A stretch of DNA of 59,734 bases from Nitrospira sp. (GTDB lineage Bacteria; Nitrospirota; Nitrospiria; Nitrospirales; Nitrospiraceae), in NCBI GenBank assembly GCA_024331045.1, contig JANDJC010000013.1:1-59734 (forward strand). Reading direction: 5' to 3'. The notes beneath the pieces were generated by a model. It worked only from the letters and a program-made list of their open reading frames with translations, had not been told where the DNA came from and searched no databases. Numbering within the stretch: position 1 is the first letter of the stretch; every line of letters begins with the position of its first letter. The translations under genes were made by a program, and so were the position numbers. Below, in pieces: positions 40,877 through 48,750 of this stretch.

Positions 40877-42265
40877 ATGTCTGATTCAGGATCTTCGTTC
40901 GAACTGGTGGATGTCCCGGGCGGCCTGCCGCTGTTCGGCCACGCCGGCATCTTCAAAAACAATCCGCTCCGGACCATGGCCGAGTGGTGGCGCCGGCATG
41001 GCGATGCTCTACGTTTTCGTCTTGGCCCTAAGACGCTCCACCTGTTTAGTCACCCGACGTTGGCCGAAGAGGTTCTAGTTCGGCAAGCGGACCGATTTGT
41101 GAAAGTGTACGATCCTCGCCAGCCGGTCGGCCTCGCCTTGGTCTTGGGCAACGGACTGGTGACGAGTTCGGGAGAGGTCTGGAGGCGCCATCGGCGGATC
41201 ATCCAGCCGATCTTTCATCGGGCTCGACTCACGGCAATGGCTGATCGGATGGTGCAGATTGGCGAGCGGCGCATTGCCGGCTGGTCGGAGCAACTAGAAC
41301 ACCCCTTTGACGTCGCTGCCGAAATGATGGTCCTGACGCTTGAGGTGATCTCCCACACCATGTTCACGACCAGCGTGGCGCAGCATATCGAGCAGATCAG
41401 CCATGCACTGCGTGTGAGTTTACGCTATGCGTTTGACTCGTTTCACAATCCACTCCATCCACCAACTTGGTTACCGACCAGACGAAACCGCGAATTTCAG
41501 GAAGTCACGGCGTTTTTGGACAGGTTGATCTACGCTCTGATCGCCGAGCGTCGCCAAAGCGGCAGACGGTATAACGATCTTCTTGACCGTTTGCTCGAAG
41601 CACGTGATGAAGAAACCGGCGCAGGCTTGACCGATCAGGAACTGCGGGACGAGGCGTTGACGATCTTTGCGGCGGGACACGAAACCACCGCCAATGCGCT
41701 GGCCTGGACCTGGTACCTCCTCGCAACTCATCCAGCTGTGAAGGCCCGGTTTCATGAAGAACTCGATCGCGTCCTTCAAGGCAAGAGGCCGACAGTGGAC
41801 GATCTGCCGAACCTCCCCTATACACGAGCCCTCTTTGATGAATCGCTGCGCCTGTTTCCGCCCGCTCCGGCCATCCAACGAAAGGCGGCGACGGACACAC
41901 GAGTCGGCGGACTCTCCCTGCCGGCCGGGTCGGTCGTTCTCATCGGCACCTACAACCTGCACCGACATCCCGAGTTTTGGTCCGAGCCGGATCGATTTGC
42001 CCCGGAGCGGTGGCTGTCTGACCACCAACTCCCCGCCCGCTGCGCCTACCTTCCGTTCGGCGCGGGACCGCGGGCCTGTGTGGGAACACACTTTGCCTTA
42101 ATCGAAGGGCCACTGCTCCTGGCCCTGATCGGACAATGCTACGACCTGCGGCTGGCCCAAGAGCGAGTCGAGCCTCAACTGATGGTAACCTTACGGCCGA
42201 AAGATGGCATTCTCATGACACGCCATCCGCGCCTGAAAGCGGCGATTTCCACTGCCTCGCGCTGA
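40877..42265 (+). CDS. Cytochrome P450
   Basis: Heme-thiolate monooxygenase of 462 residues from the ATG at 40877; earlier in-frame starts are possible back to 40808. The hallmarks are present: I-helix oxygen-binding FAAGHETTANA, K-helix ESLRLFPP (ExxR), the meander region DRFAPERW and the heme loop PFGAGPRACVG with axial Cys at residue 401. No signal peptide is present, so it should be cytoplasmic and use separate redox partners; none is encoded nearby. The sequence resembles CYP102/CYP4-like bacterial enzymes with broad lipophilic substrates, but no substrate can be assigned. It stands alone after a long non-coding stretch. Confidence 0.93.
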   Translation: MSDSGSSFELVDVPGGLPLFGHAGIFKNNPLRTMAEWWRRHGDALRFRLGPKTLHLFSHPTLAEEVLVRQADRFVKVYDPRQPVGLALVLGNGLVTSSGEVWRRHRRIIQPIFHRARLTAMADRMVQIGERRIAGWSEQLEHPFDVAAEMMVLTLEVISHTMFTTSVAQHIEQISHALRVSLRYAFDSFHNPLHPPTWLPTRRNREFQEVTAFLDRLIYALIAERRQSGRRYNDLLDRLLEARDEETGAGLTDQELRDEALTIFAAGHETTANALAWTWYLLATHPAVKARFHEELDRVLQGKRPTVDDLPNLPYTRALFDESLRLFPPAPAIQRKAATDTRVGGLSLPAGSVVLIGTYNLHRHPEFWSEPDRFAPERWLSDHQLPARCAYLPFGAGPRACVGTHFALIEGPLLLALIGQCYDLRLAQERVEPQLMVTLRPKDGILMTRHPRLKAAISTASR

Positions 42266-42335
42266 AGTCAGTCCGCTTGTCCATAGTGAGAGCTTCAGCC
42301 AGCCGTTCTGCTCTCCATGTTCCTCGAGGAACTCC

Positions 42336-42629
42336 CTACCGTTTCATGGGTCGTTGCAAAAACAAGATGAGCGCCATCAGGGTGGGCAGCGGGGCGATCA
42401 GGAAGGGGACGAGCCATGCCCATATGTTTCGTCCCCGCACCCGTGTCTGATCGATCATCCAAACGAAGATCCAGATCATCAAGCCGACATAGTTCAGCGT
42501 GATCCATTGGACCGTGTGCGCCTTGAGCGCGCTGGGCTCCTCTCCCGTTCCTTGGATCAGAAACAGGCCGAGGAGCATGAGAAAACCGACGAGCAGTGTT
42601 GCAACCAACCGTTTACTCCACACGTACAT
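42336..42629 (-). CDS. Small three-helix membrane protein
   Basis: Integral membrane protein of 97 residues. The start at 42629 follows AAAGAGGT. Three hydrophobic segments are visible: LVATLLVGFLMLLGLFLI, ITLNYVGLMIWIFVWMI and WAWLVPFLIAPLPTLMALIL, separated by short charged loops (DQTRVRGRN). No family is recognised with confidence. It lies 54 bp downstream of the ArsB/NhaD-type transporter gene on the same strand and may be co-transcribed or act with it. Confidence 0.7.
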   Translation of the reverse strand: MYVWSKRLVATLLVGFLMLLGLFLIQGTGEEPSALKAHTVQWITLNYVGLMIWIFVWMIDQTRVRGRNIWAWLVPFLIAPLPTLMALILFLQRPMKR

Positions 42630-42683
42630 AGCGACCTCTTTCAGAGTAATGACTCTCGGCAAAGCATGTCACCTGCGGGCTCC

Positions 42684-44024
42684 TCATCGGAGGAACAAGA
42701 GCCAAAGATAGATCCCGCTGAGGACGATCGAACCAACCATAACCGGAAATCCCAGTTTGAAAAATTGCCAAAACGTGATCCGATGTCCAGCTTTGCGAGC
42801 GATGTCCACAATCACCACATTGGCACTCGCACCGATGATTGTGCCGTTGCCCCCCAGACACGCCCCCAGGGCCAAGGCCCACCATAAAGGAATAATATCG
42901 GGCTGATGGACCAGCGTAGTGTAGTCGCTGATGTCCGGATGGAGGGAGCGGGCCAAATCGACGATTAAGGGATTCATCGCCGCAACATAGGGAATGTTGT
43001 CAACGAAGGCGGAGAGTATCGCTGACCCGATCAACACCGTGAAGGTAACCCCCGTCAAATTGCCTTCCGTGAGATGCACCAACCGTTCCGCGAGAAACCG
43101 AATCGCTCCCACCTTGACCAATGCTCCGATTAGAACGAACAGGCCGATAAAGAAAAAAATCGTCTTCCACTCCACTTCGGCCAGGTAGGTCATTTCCTCT
43201 GTTTCATTCCCTCGGTTACGGGCATGCCCCAGCAACATGAAGGCGCTTGCGCCCAACAACGCCACCGTGGCCGGCTCCAGGTGGACGAACGAGTGGAAAC
43301 AAAAGCCAACATTCACCGCGCCCAGAGCCCACAGGCAACGACGCAGCAGCTGTTGATCGCGAATCGCGTCCTTGGGATTCAGCGCCAGCACCGATTCGCG
43401 CAAGTGCTGATCGACGGTCATCCGACGGCCAAACACCGCCCACATCACCCCCAGGAACGTTCCCATGATCGCTACCGCCACTGGCCCCAGCACCACCAGA
43501 AAGTCCAGATAGCCCAAATCCGCCTTGCTCGAGATCATGATGTTGGGTGGATCGCCGACCAAGGTCGCGGTGCCTCCGATGTTCGAGGACATAGCCTCGC
43601 ACAGCAGAAAGGTGACGGGATTCAGTTCCAGTCGTTTGCAGATCGCCAAGGTCACCGGCGCCATCAATAAGACGGTCGTCACGTTGTCGAGCATGGCAGA
43701 CAAACCAGCGGTCAATCCCGCCAACAACACCATCAGCCGAAACGGCCTGGCCTTGGCCTTCTTGGCCGCCCAAATCGCCAGGACTTCGAACAGGCCTGTT
43801 TCCCGAACGATGTTGATGATGACCATCATCCCGATCAGCAGAAAGACGACGTTGTAGTCCACTCCGAATTCGTGCGAGTAGAACGCCTCATCCTGCGACA
43901 CGACGCCGAGCCCGATCATCAGGGCTGCCCCACCCAACGCCACGATGGTCTTGTGGATTCGCTCCGTAATGATGGCCAGATAGGCCACGCCGAAAATCAG
44001 TAACGCCAACGTCATGTCAGACAT
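42684..44024 (-). CDS. ArsB/NhaD-family ion transporter
   Basis: Polytopic inner-membrane transporter of 446 residues in the ion-transporter superfamily (ArsB/NhaD/P-protein group). About 10-12 hydrophobic segments are visible. Typical conserved parts are FGVDYNVVFLLIGMMVIINI, the LDNVTTVLLMAPVT loop, SSNIGGTATLVGDPPNIMI, the second DN motif FVDNIPYVAAMNPL and GACLGGNGTIIGASANVVIV. The paired DN and GD-PN motifs are diagnostic of the fold. The substrate (Na+/H+, arsenite, citrate or another anion) cannot be told; no arsR or arsC gene is adjacent. A small membrane protein follows. Confidence 0.88.
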   Translation of the reverse strand: MSDMTLALLIFGVAYLAIITERIHKTIVALGGAALMIGLGVVSQDEAFYSHEFGVDYNVVFLLIGMMVIINIVRETGLFEVLAIWAAKKAKARPFRLMVLLAGLTAGLSAMLDNVTTVLLMAPVTLAICKRLELNPVTFLLCEAMSSNIGGTATLVGDPPNIMISSKADLGYLDFLVVLGPVAVAIMGTFLGVMWAVFGRRMTVDQHLRESVLALNPKDAIRDQQLLRRCLWALGAVNVGFCFHSFVHLEPATVALLGASAFMLLGHARNRGNETEEMTYLAEVEWKTIFFFIGLFVLIGALVKVGAIRFLAERLVHLTEGNLTGVTFTVLIGSAILSAFVDNIPYVAAMNPLIVDLARSLHPDISDYTTLVHQPDIIPLWWALALGACLGGNGTIIGASANVVIVDIARKAGHRITFWQFFKLGFPVMVGSIVLSGIYLWLLFLR

Positions 44025-44253
44025 GTCATCCCTCGTGTGCTGACGGTGCGAAGCGCATTATCGGAAGGTGCGAGCCGCAATGCAATGAGGCTTGTGAACC
44101 ATTGGAGACGGTTGCCGATGGCGCAACAAGCGGCTCCGACACGCCAACCTCCTCAACCAGCCACGATCAACTCGATGAGCATTGGCCCTTGGGGGAAAAC
44201 GGACCACACAAAACGATTGGCAGACCTTGCCACCATCCTGCTAGGATAGGCTC

Positions 44254-46521
44254 ATGTCTCCCGAGACACTGGTTACGTCCGATGATCTTGAGCGGCTTAT
44301 TACCGGCGCCCACTGGAATCCCCGTGCCCTATTGGGCCCTCATCCTGCTACGATCGACAACCGGCGTTGTCTCGTAATTCGCGCATGGTTTCCCCACGCC
44401 GTCTCGGTTGCCATACGGCCGACGCCGACATCGCCGCCGCTCCCGATGAGTCGCCTTCACGACGCTGGTCTCTTCGAGGCCGTCATGCCGGATGACCTCC
44501 CTATTCCTTGCTACCGTTTCAGAGTGACCCAGTCAGACGGCACGGTGACAGAGGTGCATGATCCCTACGCCTTTCCTCCCCTCCTAACGGATTTTGAGTT
44601 GCATCTCTTTGCCGAAGGAACCTGGCACAGGGCCTATGAACGAATGGGAGCCCACTGCCGGTGTGTGAACGGCATTGCCGGCGTGCATTTTGTCGTCTGG
44701 GCACCCAACGCCGCACGGGTAAGTGTCATCGGTGACTTTAACCGCTGGGATGGCCGGTGCCATCCCATGATCAACCGAGGGACAACCGGCCTCTGGGAAC
44801 TGTTCATTCCCGATCTACCGGAGGGCATGCTCTATAAATATGAAATCCTCAGCCGACACACAGGTGCCCTGCTCGTCAAGGCCGACCCCTACGGCCGATA
44901 CGCCGAAGTCCGTCCCCGCACCGCGTCAATCGTCCGTGACCTTTCTCACTATGTGTGGCACGACCACGAGTGGATGGCCGCTCGTGCGCAGTGGAATCCG
45001 CTGACTGCTCCCCTTGCGATTTACGAAGTGCATCTCGGCTCCTGGATGCGCGTGCCGGAAGAAGGCGACCGTTGGCTGACCTATCAGGAACTTGCGCAGA
45101 AACTGATTCCTTATGCAAAAGACCTGGGCTACACCCACCTCGAATTATTGCCGGTAACGGAACATCCGTTCGACGGCTCATGGGGCTATCAATCGACCGG
45201 CTATTTTGCCACCACCAGCCGGTACGGGCGGCCTGAAGAGTTCATGGCATTCGTGGATGCCGCCCACCAAGCTGGTCTTGGAGTCATTATCGACTGGTCC
45301 CCCGCCCATTTTCCCGACGATCCCCACGGACTCGCGACCTTTGACGGCACACATTTGTACGACCATGCCGATCCCCGCAAGGGCTACCACCCGGACTGGC
45401 ACAGTAGGATTTTCAACTACGATCGGCCAGAGGTCCGCTTGTTCCTTATCAACAGCGCCCTATTTTGGTTTGACCTCTACCACATTGATGGCCTGCGGGT
45501 GGACGCCGTGGCGTCCATGCTGTATCTGGATTACGGGCGTAAACCCGGCGAGTGGATTCCCAACGAATTCGGCGGGCACGAAAACCTGGGCGCCGTCTCG
45601 TTCATTAAGGACTTAAACGTCCTGGTGCATCGCGAACATCCGGGCGCGATCATGATCGCCGAGGAATCCACCGCGTGGCCCGGCGTTTCTCGTCCCACCT
45701 ACGCGGGGGGGCTGGGGTTCACCTTCAAATGGAACATGGGATGGATGCACGACGTGTTGGACTATTTCGGCCGCGATCCCGTCTATCGTCGATTTCATCA
45801 AGACCAACTCACCTTCGGGCTGTTGTATGCCTTTTCGGAAAACTTCATTCTGGCCCTCTCGCACGACGAGGTCGTCCACGGCAAACGATCGTTGCTCGAC
45901 AAGATGCCCGGCGACTTTTGGCAACGGTTTGCGAATCTCCGGCTGCTCTACAGCTTCATGTACGGGCATCCAGGGAAAAAGATGCTGTTCATGGGCGGAG
46001 AGTTCGGCCAATGGCGGGAATGGGACCATGATCGGAGCCTGGACTGGCACCTCTGCGACTACGAGCCGCACCGCGGGATCCAGCGCCTTGTCCGTGATTT
46101 GAACCGCTTGTACCGAACGGAGCCGGCGCTCCATGAAGCGGATTTTGATTGGAGCGGCTTTCAATGGATTGACTTTCACGACACGGACCATTCAGTGATC
46201 GCCTTCCTCCGGAAGTCGCCGACGACGGGCCGGTCGGTCGTCTGCGTGTACAATTTCACCCCGATTCCTCGCCACGAATACCGGATCGGCGTACCGGAGG
46301 CAGGATGGTACCGGGAATTGCTCAACACCGACGCCGATTATTACGGGGGGAGCAACATTGGAAACGGGGGAGGGGTATCGGCAGCCCCCATCCCGGCCCA
46401 TCACTTTTCCCATTCGGTCCTCCTGACCCTTCCCCCCCTTGCTGGACTGTTTTTGAGACGAGAGGAGGCTCTGGAGCGCGAAACATCTTGGCCGCTGATG
46501 ACGGTCTTTTCTTCACACTGA
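44254..46521 (+). CDS. glgB: 1,4-alpha-glucan branching enzyme
   Basis: GH13 branching enzyme that forms alpha-1,6 branches in glycogen. It has 755 residues, with the usual N-terminal extension, a CBM48 module (GVHFVVWAPNAARVSVIGDF) and the catalytic barrel. Conserved regions are LGYTHLELLPVTEHPFDGSW, the nucleophile D417 in GLRVDAVASMLY, the acid/base E470 in MIAEESTAWP, and ALSHDEVVHGKRSL. The C-terminal beta domain ends near FLRREEALE. The start at 44254 follows AGGATAGG. With the GH57 enzyme and the GalT-like enzyme it indicates glycogen storage. No glgA or glgC lies in the window. Confidence 0.96.
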   Translation: MSPETLVTSDDLERLITGAHWNPRALLGPHPATIDNRRCLVIRAWFPHAVSVAIRPTPTSPPLPMSRLHDAGLFEAVMPDDLPIPCYRFRVTQSDGTVTEVHDPYAFPPLLTDFELHLFAEGTWHRAYERMGAHCRCVNGIAGVHFVVWAPNAARVSVIGDFNRWDGRCHPMINRGTTGLWELFIPDLPEGMLYKYEILSRHTGALLVKADPYGRYAEVRPRTASIVRDLSHYVWHDHEWMAARAQWNPLTAPLAIYEVHLGSWMRVPEEGDRWLTYQELAQKLIPYAKDLGYTHLELLPVTEHPFDGSWGYQSTGYFATTSRYGRPEEFMAFVDAAHQAGLGVIIDWSPAHFPDDPHGLATFDGTHLYDHADPRKGYHPDWHSRIFNYDRPEVRLFLINSALFWFDLYHIDGLRVDAVASMLYLDYGRKPGEWIPNEFGGHENLGAVSFIKDLNVLVHREHPGAIMIAEESTAWPGVSRPTYAGGLGFTFKWNMGWMHDVLDYFGRDPVYRRFHQDQLTFGLLYAFSENFILALSHDEVVHGKRSLLDKMPGDFWQRFANLRLLYSFMYGHPGKKMLFMGGEFGQWREWDHDRSLDWHLCDYEPHRGIQRLVRDLNRLYRTEPALHEADFDWSGFQWIDFHDTDHSVIAFLRKSPTTGRSVVCVYNFTPIPRHEYRIGVPEAGWYRELLNTDADYYGGSNIGNGGGVSAAPIPAHHFSHSVLLTLPPLAGLFLRREEALERETSWPLMTVFSSH

Positions 46522-46579
46522 TTCATCACGGATGTCAACCAGATGGAACCGCGACTGTGAGGGGACAGGGGGCAGAAAT

Positions 46580-47173
46580 TTACCAGGAGCGGAAGGGGCC
46601 GGAATCCAAGTGCACGAACTTCGAGCGGGGATAATAGCCGACACCGCCATAGCGCAACGTGAGCGCCGTCTGACGAATCACTTTGGGATGGACACCAGGA
46701 ATTCGAAGGTCGATCGCCATTCCTTGCATGTGGAGACTATGCTTGGCGGCTCGCCGACCTGATCTGACCAATAGGGCGTTGTACTCCGGCGATCGATAAC
46801 CGGAAATGACGTGAATCTCACGATGGCCTCCCAGCGATTTCTGCACCAAGTTGACATGTTCAATCACCCGCACATCGATCGTAGCAACCTCTCCTGTATG
46901 ATGACACCGCAGGATGTGATTGACCTCGTCGAGGGCCTCCAAATCATAGTGTCCATCTTCATCCCGATAAGTTACGTCCAGCCGTTCGTCAGTCCAGAGA
47001 TTCACAAAGGTCAACCGTCCTTCCGGCAAGTCACGAACCGACACCTCGCGCCCAAACGTTTCCGACGGACACACCCAGCGCCCCGCCAATAACACCGCTC
47101 CCACCAATGCTGCGCGCAAAAACGCACGGCGGGTCCACCCTTCTCCTCCTGTTCTTTCGTTGATCCTATGCAT
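46580..47173 (-). CDS. Tat-exported YcbK-like (DUF882) peptidase
   Basis: Periplasmic protein of 197 residues in the YcbK/DUF882 family, related to zinc D,D-carboxypeptidases of the M15 type. The ATG at 47173 begins a Tat signal (GWTRRAFLRAALVGAVLLAG). The frame is open to 47332, but the extra part is not protein-like. Family motifs are HVISGYRSPEYNALL, the zinc-ligand block AAKHSLHMQGMAIDLRI, and the C-terminal FVHLDSGPFRSW. Cell-wall remodelling is the likely role. It converges with glgB across 58 bp. Confidence 0.88.
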   Translation of the reverse strand: MHRINERTGGEGWTRRAFLRAALVGAVLLAGRWVCPSETFGREVSVRDLPEGRLTFVNLWTDERLDVTYRDEDGHYDLEALDEVNHILRCHHTGEVATIDVRVIEHVNLVQKSLGGHREIHVISGYRSPEYNALLVRSGRRAAKHSLHMQGMAIDLRIPGVHPKVIRQTALTLRYGGVGYYPRSKFVHLDSGPFRSW

Positions 47174-47450
47174 GAACGATAGCTGGGGACGCGAACGTTC
47201 CCATGGGCATGACGAAGCCGGGCCTTTGTACCAGAGATTCTCGAGAGGGTCAACCGTTGGTCTTTCTCGCGCCTGGCAGAGCCACCCACAGTCCCCTTTC
47301 ATCCCCTTTGAGCCTCCTGGCGCTGACATCACAGGCGGTGCTGATAACCACCACCATCTTCTGTAGATGATCGGTCATGCCAAAGCGTTTCTTTACTAGA
47401 CAGTAGGGATGCCGACGGGTAAGATGCTTTCCGTTCGCGGAGGAGTCCAG

Positions 47451-47816
47451 ATGGCCACGATCCTCGTCATTGACGATGAGCAATCGATTCGGAAGCTGCT
47501 CAAAGAAATTCTCGAAAAGGAGGGATACACGGTCCTCGAGGCCGCCAACGGCCGCGAGGGGCTGGTTTTGTACCAGAAACAGCCCGTGGATCTGGTGATC
47601 ATGGACCTATTGATGCCCGATACGGACGGATTGGAAGCGACCCTTCAGCTCACCCGCGAATATCTCGACGCCAAGGTCATCGCGATGACGGGGGCGCAGG
47701 GAGACCGCAACTTTCTGGACGTGGCCAAACTGTTCGGCGCGCGCCGCACGATCGAAAAGCCGTTCGACATCAACGCTCTTCTCCAACTCGTAAAGGAAGA
47801 ACTCGCGGCGCCGTGA
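47451..47816 (+). CDS. Single-domain response regulator (CheY-like)
   Basis: Receiver domain only, 121 residues, from the ATG at 47451 that follows CGGAGGAG. It shows the acidic pair VIDDEQS, phosphoacceptor Asp in DLVIMDLLMPDTDG, the Thr of the switch (VIAMTGAQG) and the Lys in IEKPFDINALL. No output domain is present. Such proteins act as phosphorelay intermediates or bind motor or enzyme targets. The nearest kinase in the window is 16 kb away, so the partner is unknown. Confidence 0.9.
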   Translation: MATILVIDDEQSIRKLLKEILEKEGYTVLEAANGREGLVLYQKQPVDLVIMDLLMPDTDGLEATLQLTREYLDAKVIAMTGAQGDRNFLDVAKLFGARRTIEKPFDINALLQLVKEELAAP

Positions 47817-47908
47817 TTGGATCGATTACGCCGCGACCGTTTGACGTCACACTGTGTCCCCTCGTCCCTTCCCCCTTCCAACCGGACGACAGGCGGACCG
47901 TCGATCTT

Positions 47909-48303
47909 CTACCGCCCCATCATGTACCGGCGCGCCAGCCTGCGCGTCATCGTCGGATCGCCGAACCCGACCTCGCTCAACGCGTCCATGAGATGAAGGC
48001 TCTTTTCTTTCGCCAACCGCTTGGCTTTGGCGTAATTCGCCGCGCCGAACCGCGCCACAGCCGACCGTTCACGATTTGACAGGCCAGCGCTTCTCCGTTC
48101 ACTTCGAGGACGCTCCCCTCGATCAGCGTCTTGGCCTGCTCCATCGTGATCCCGTCCAACTCGGCGAACTCCCGTAGACCGCCGGTTTTCACAAGCCGAC
48201 CGTCCGGCATGATGCAGAGCCGCTTGAAAGGGGGCGACCAATCCTTGCGGAAGTCGATGGACGTGATGTCTCTCCCTTGGCGACGGCATGATCCAACGTC
48301 CGA
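47909..48303 (-). pseudogene. Frameshifted remnant of an unknown gene (downstream module)
   Basis: Protein-like sequence is spread over two minus-strand frames. One frame gives RDITSIDFRKDWSPPFKRL, then MPDGRLVKTGGLREFAELDG and IVNGRLW (about 48265-48060). The continuation is in another frame: VARFGAANYAKAKRLAKEKS, then LSEVGFGDPTMTRRLARRYM, ending at 47909. One missing base near 48055 (CTGTGGCG where CTGGTGGCG would fit) explains the switch. No clean start is present. I do not recognise the family. It lies directly after another broken reading frame and may have been part of the same operon as the SagB-type gene. Confidence 0.55.
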
Positions 48304-48671
48304 TTAGTCCAGCCCCAGGTTCTTCGATCTCAACCTCTCTAGCAAATCTTTCAGGAGAGTGCTCTGGAACACCAGCGTCGCCGCTTCCTCCAACGTCACC
48401 CCCCCGCGCCCGTGACAGTTGCTCCGCCTCGGCAAACTGGACCAGATCCAAGACGAAGGTCTGTTTGGGGCTTGCGCCGCTCCGATCGATGACACAGGCA
48501 AACAGACCGCGCGTCAACAATCCGCCCGCCTGCGGATACCCATAGCCCCCCCCTGAGCAACGTCGTCATCGCGTCGAGCGGCACATCGTAACTTTCCGAC
48601 AGAATCTTGGCATGGGCTTCCAGATCTTCCGGAAACGTCATCGCGCAGGTTGTCACCGTTGCCTGGCGCAT
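48304..48671 (-). pseudogene. Frameshifted remnant of an unknown gene (upstream module)
   Basis: Three frames give one coherent protein if two G runs each lose one base. It starts at 48671 (MRQATVTTCAMTFPEDLEAH) and continues to MTTLLRGG. After the G8 run at 48546-48553 it becomes YGYPQAGGLLTRGLFACVID and FVLDLVQFAEAEQLSRARG. After the G7 run at 48399-48405 it becomes VTLEEAATLVFQSTLLKDLL, ending SKNLGLD. The reconstructed product has about 122 residues. No family is recognised. Both breaks sit on homopolymers, so assembly error or phase variation are alternatives to a true pseudogene. It follows the micro-ORF at 48682-48750 by 10 bp. Confidence 0.55.
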
Positions 48672-48681
48672 TGAAGGCCAA

Positions 48682-48750
48682 CTAGTCCTCCACGATGTTG
48701 TAGAGGACGATCGGCTTGGACTTCTCGAGTTTTTTCTTGATCTTAAACAT
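48682..48750 (-). CDS. 22-codon micro-ORF overlapping the SagB-type gene
   Basis: The ATG at 48750 overlaps the last bases of the SagB-type gene (stop 48745-48743), so translation could be coupled. The peptide begins MFKIKKKLEK and ends YNIVED: a basic N-terminal half, then a short hydrophobic segment (PIVLY) and an acidic end. This leader-like layout and its position recall small precursor peptides beside modification enzymes, but it has no Cys or Thr and only one Ser, so azole formation is unlikely. It could also be a chance ORF or the start of the broken gene that follows. The call is tentative. Confidence 0.3.
   Translation of the reverse strand: MFKIKKKLEKSKPIVLYNIVED

Noticed and set aside
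40510..40884. A 124-residue ORF before the P450 gene
   Set aside because: Low-complexity Ser/Thr/His start, no ribosome site, and it overlaps the P450 start in another frame.
47909..48520. A single 203-residue minus-strand gene
   Set aside because: Only its two ends are protein-like. The middle is Arg/Gly/His-rich shadow sequence, and better protein sequence lies in the other frames there.
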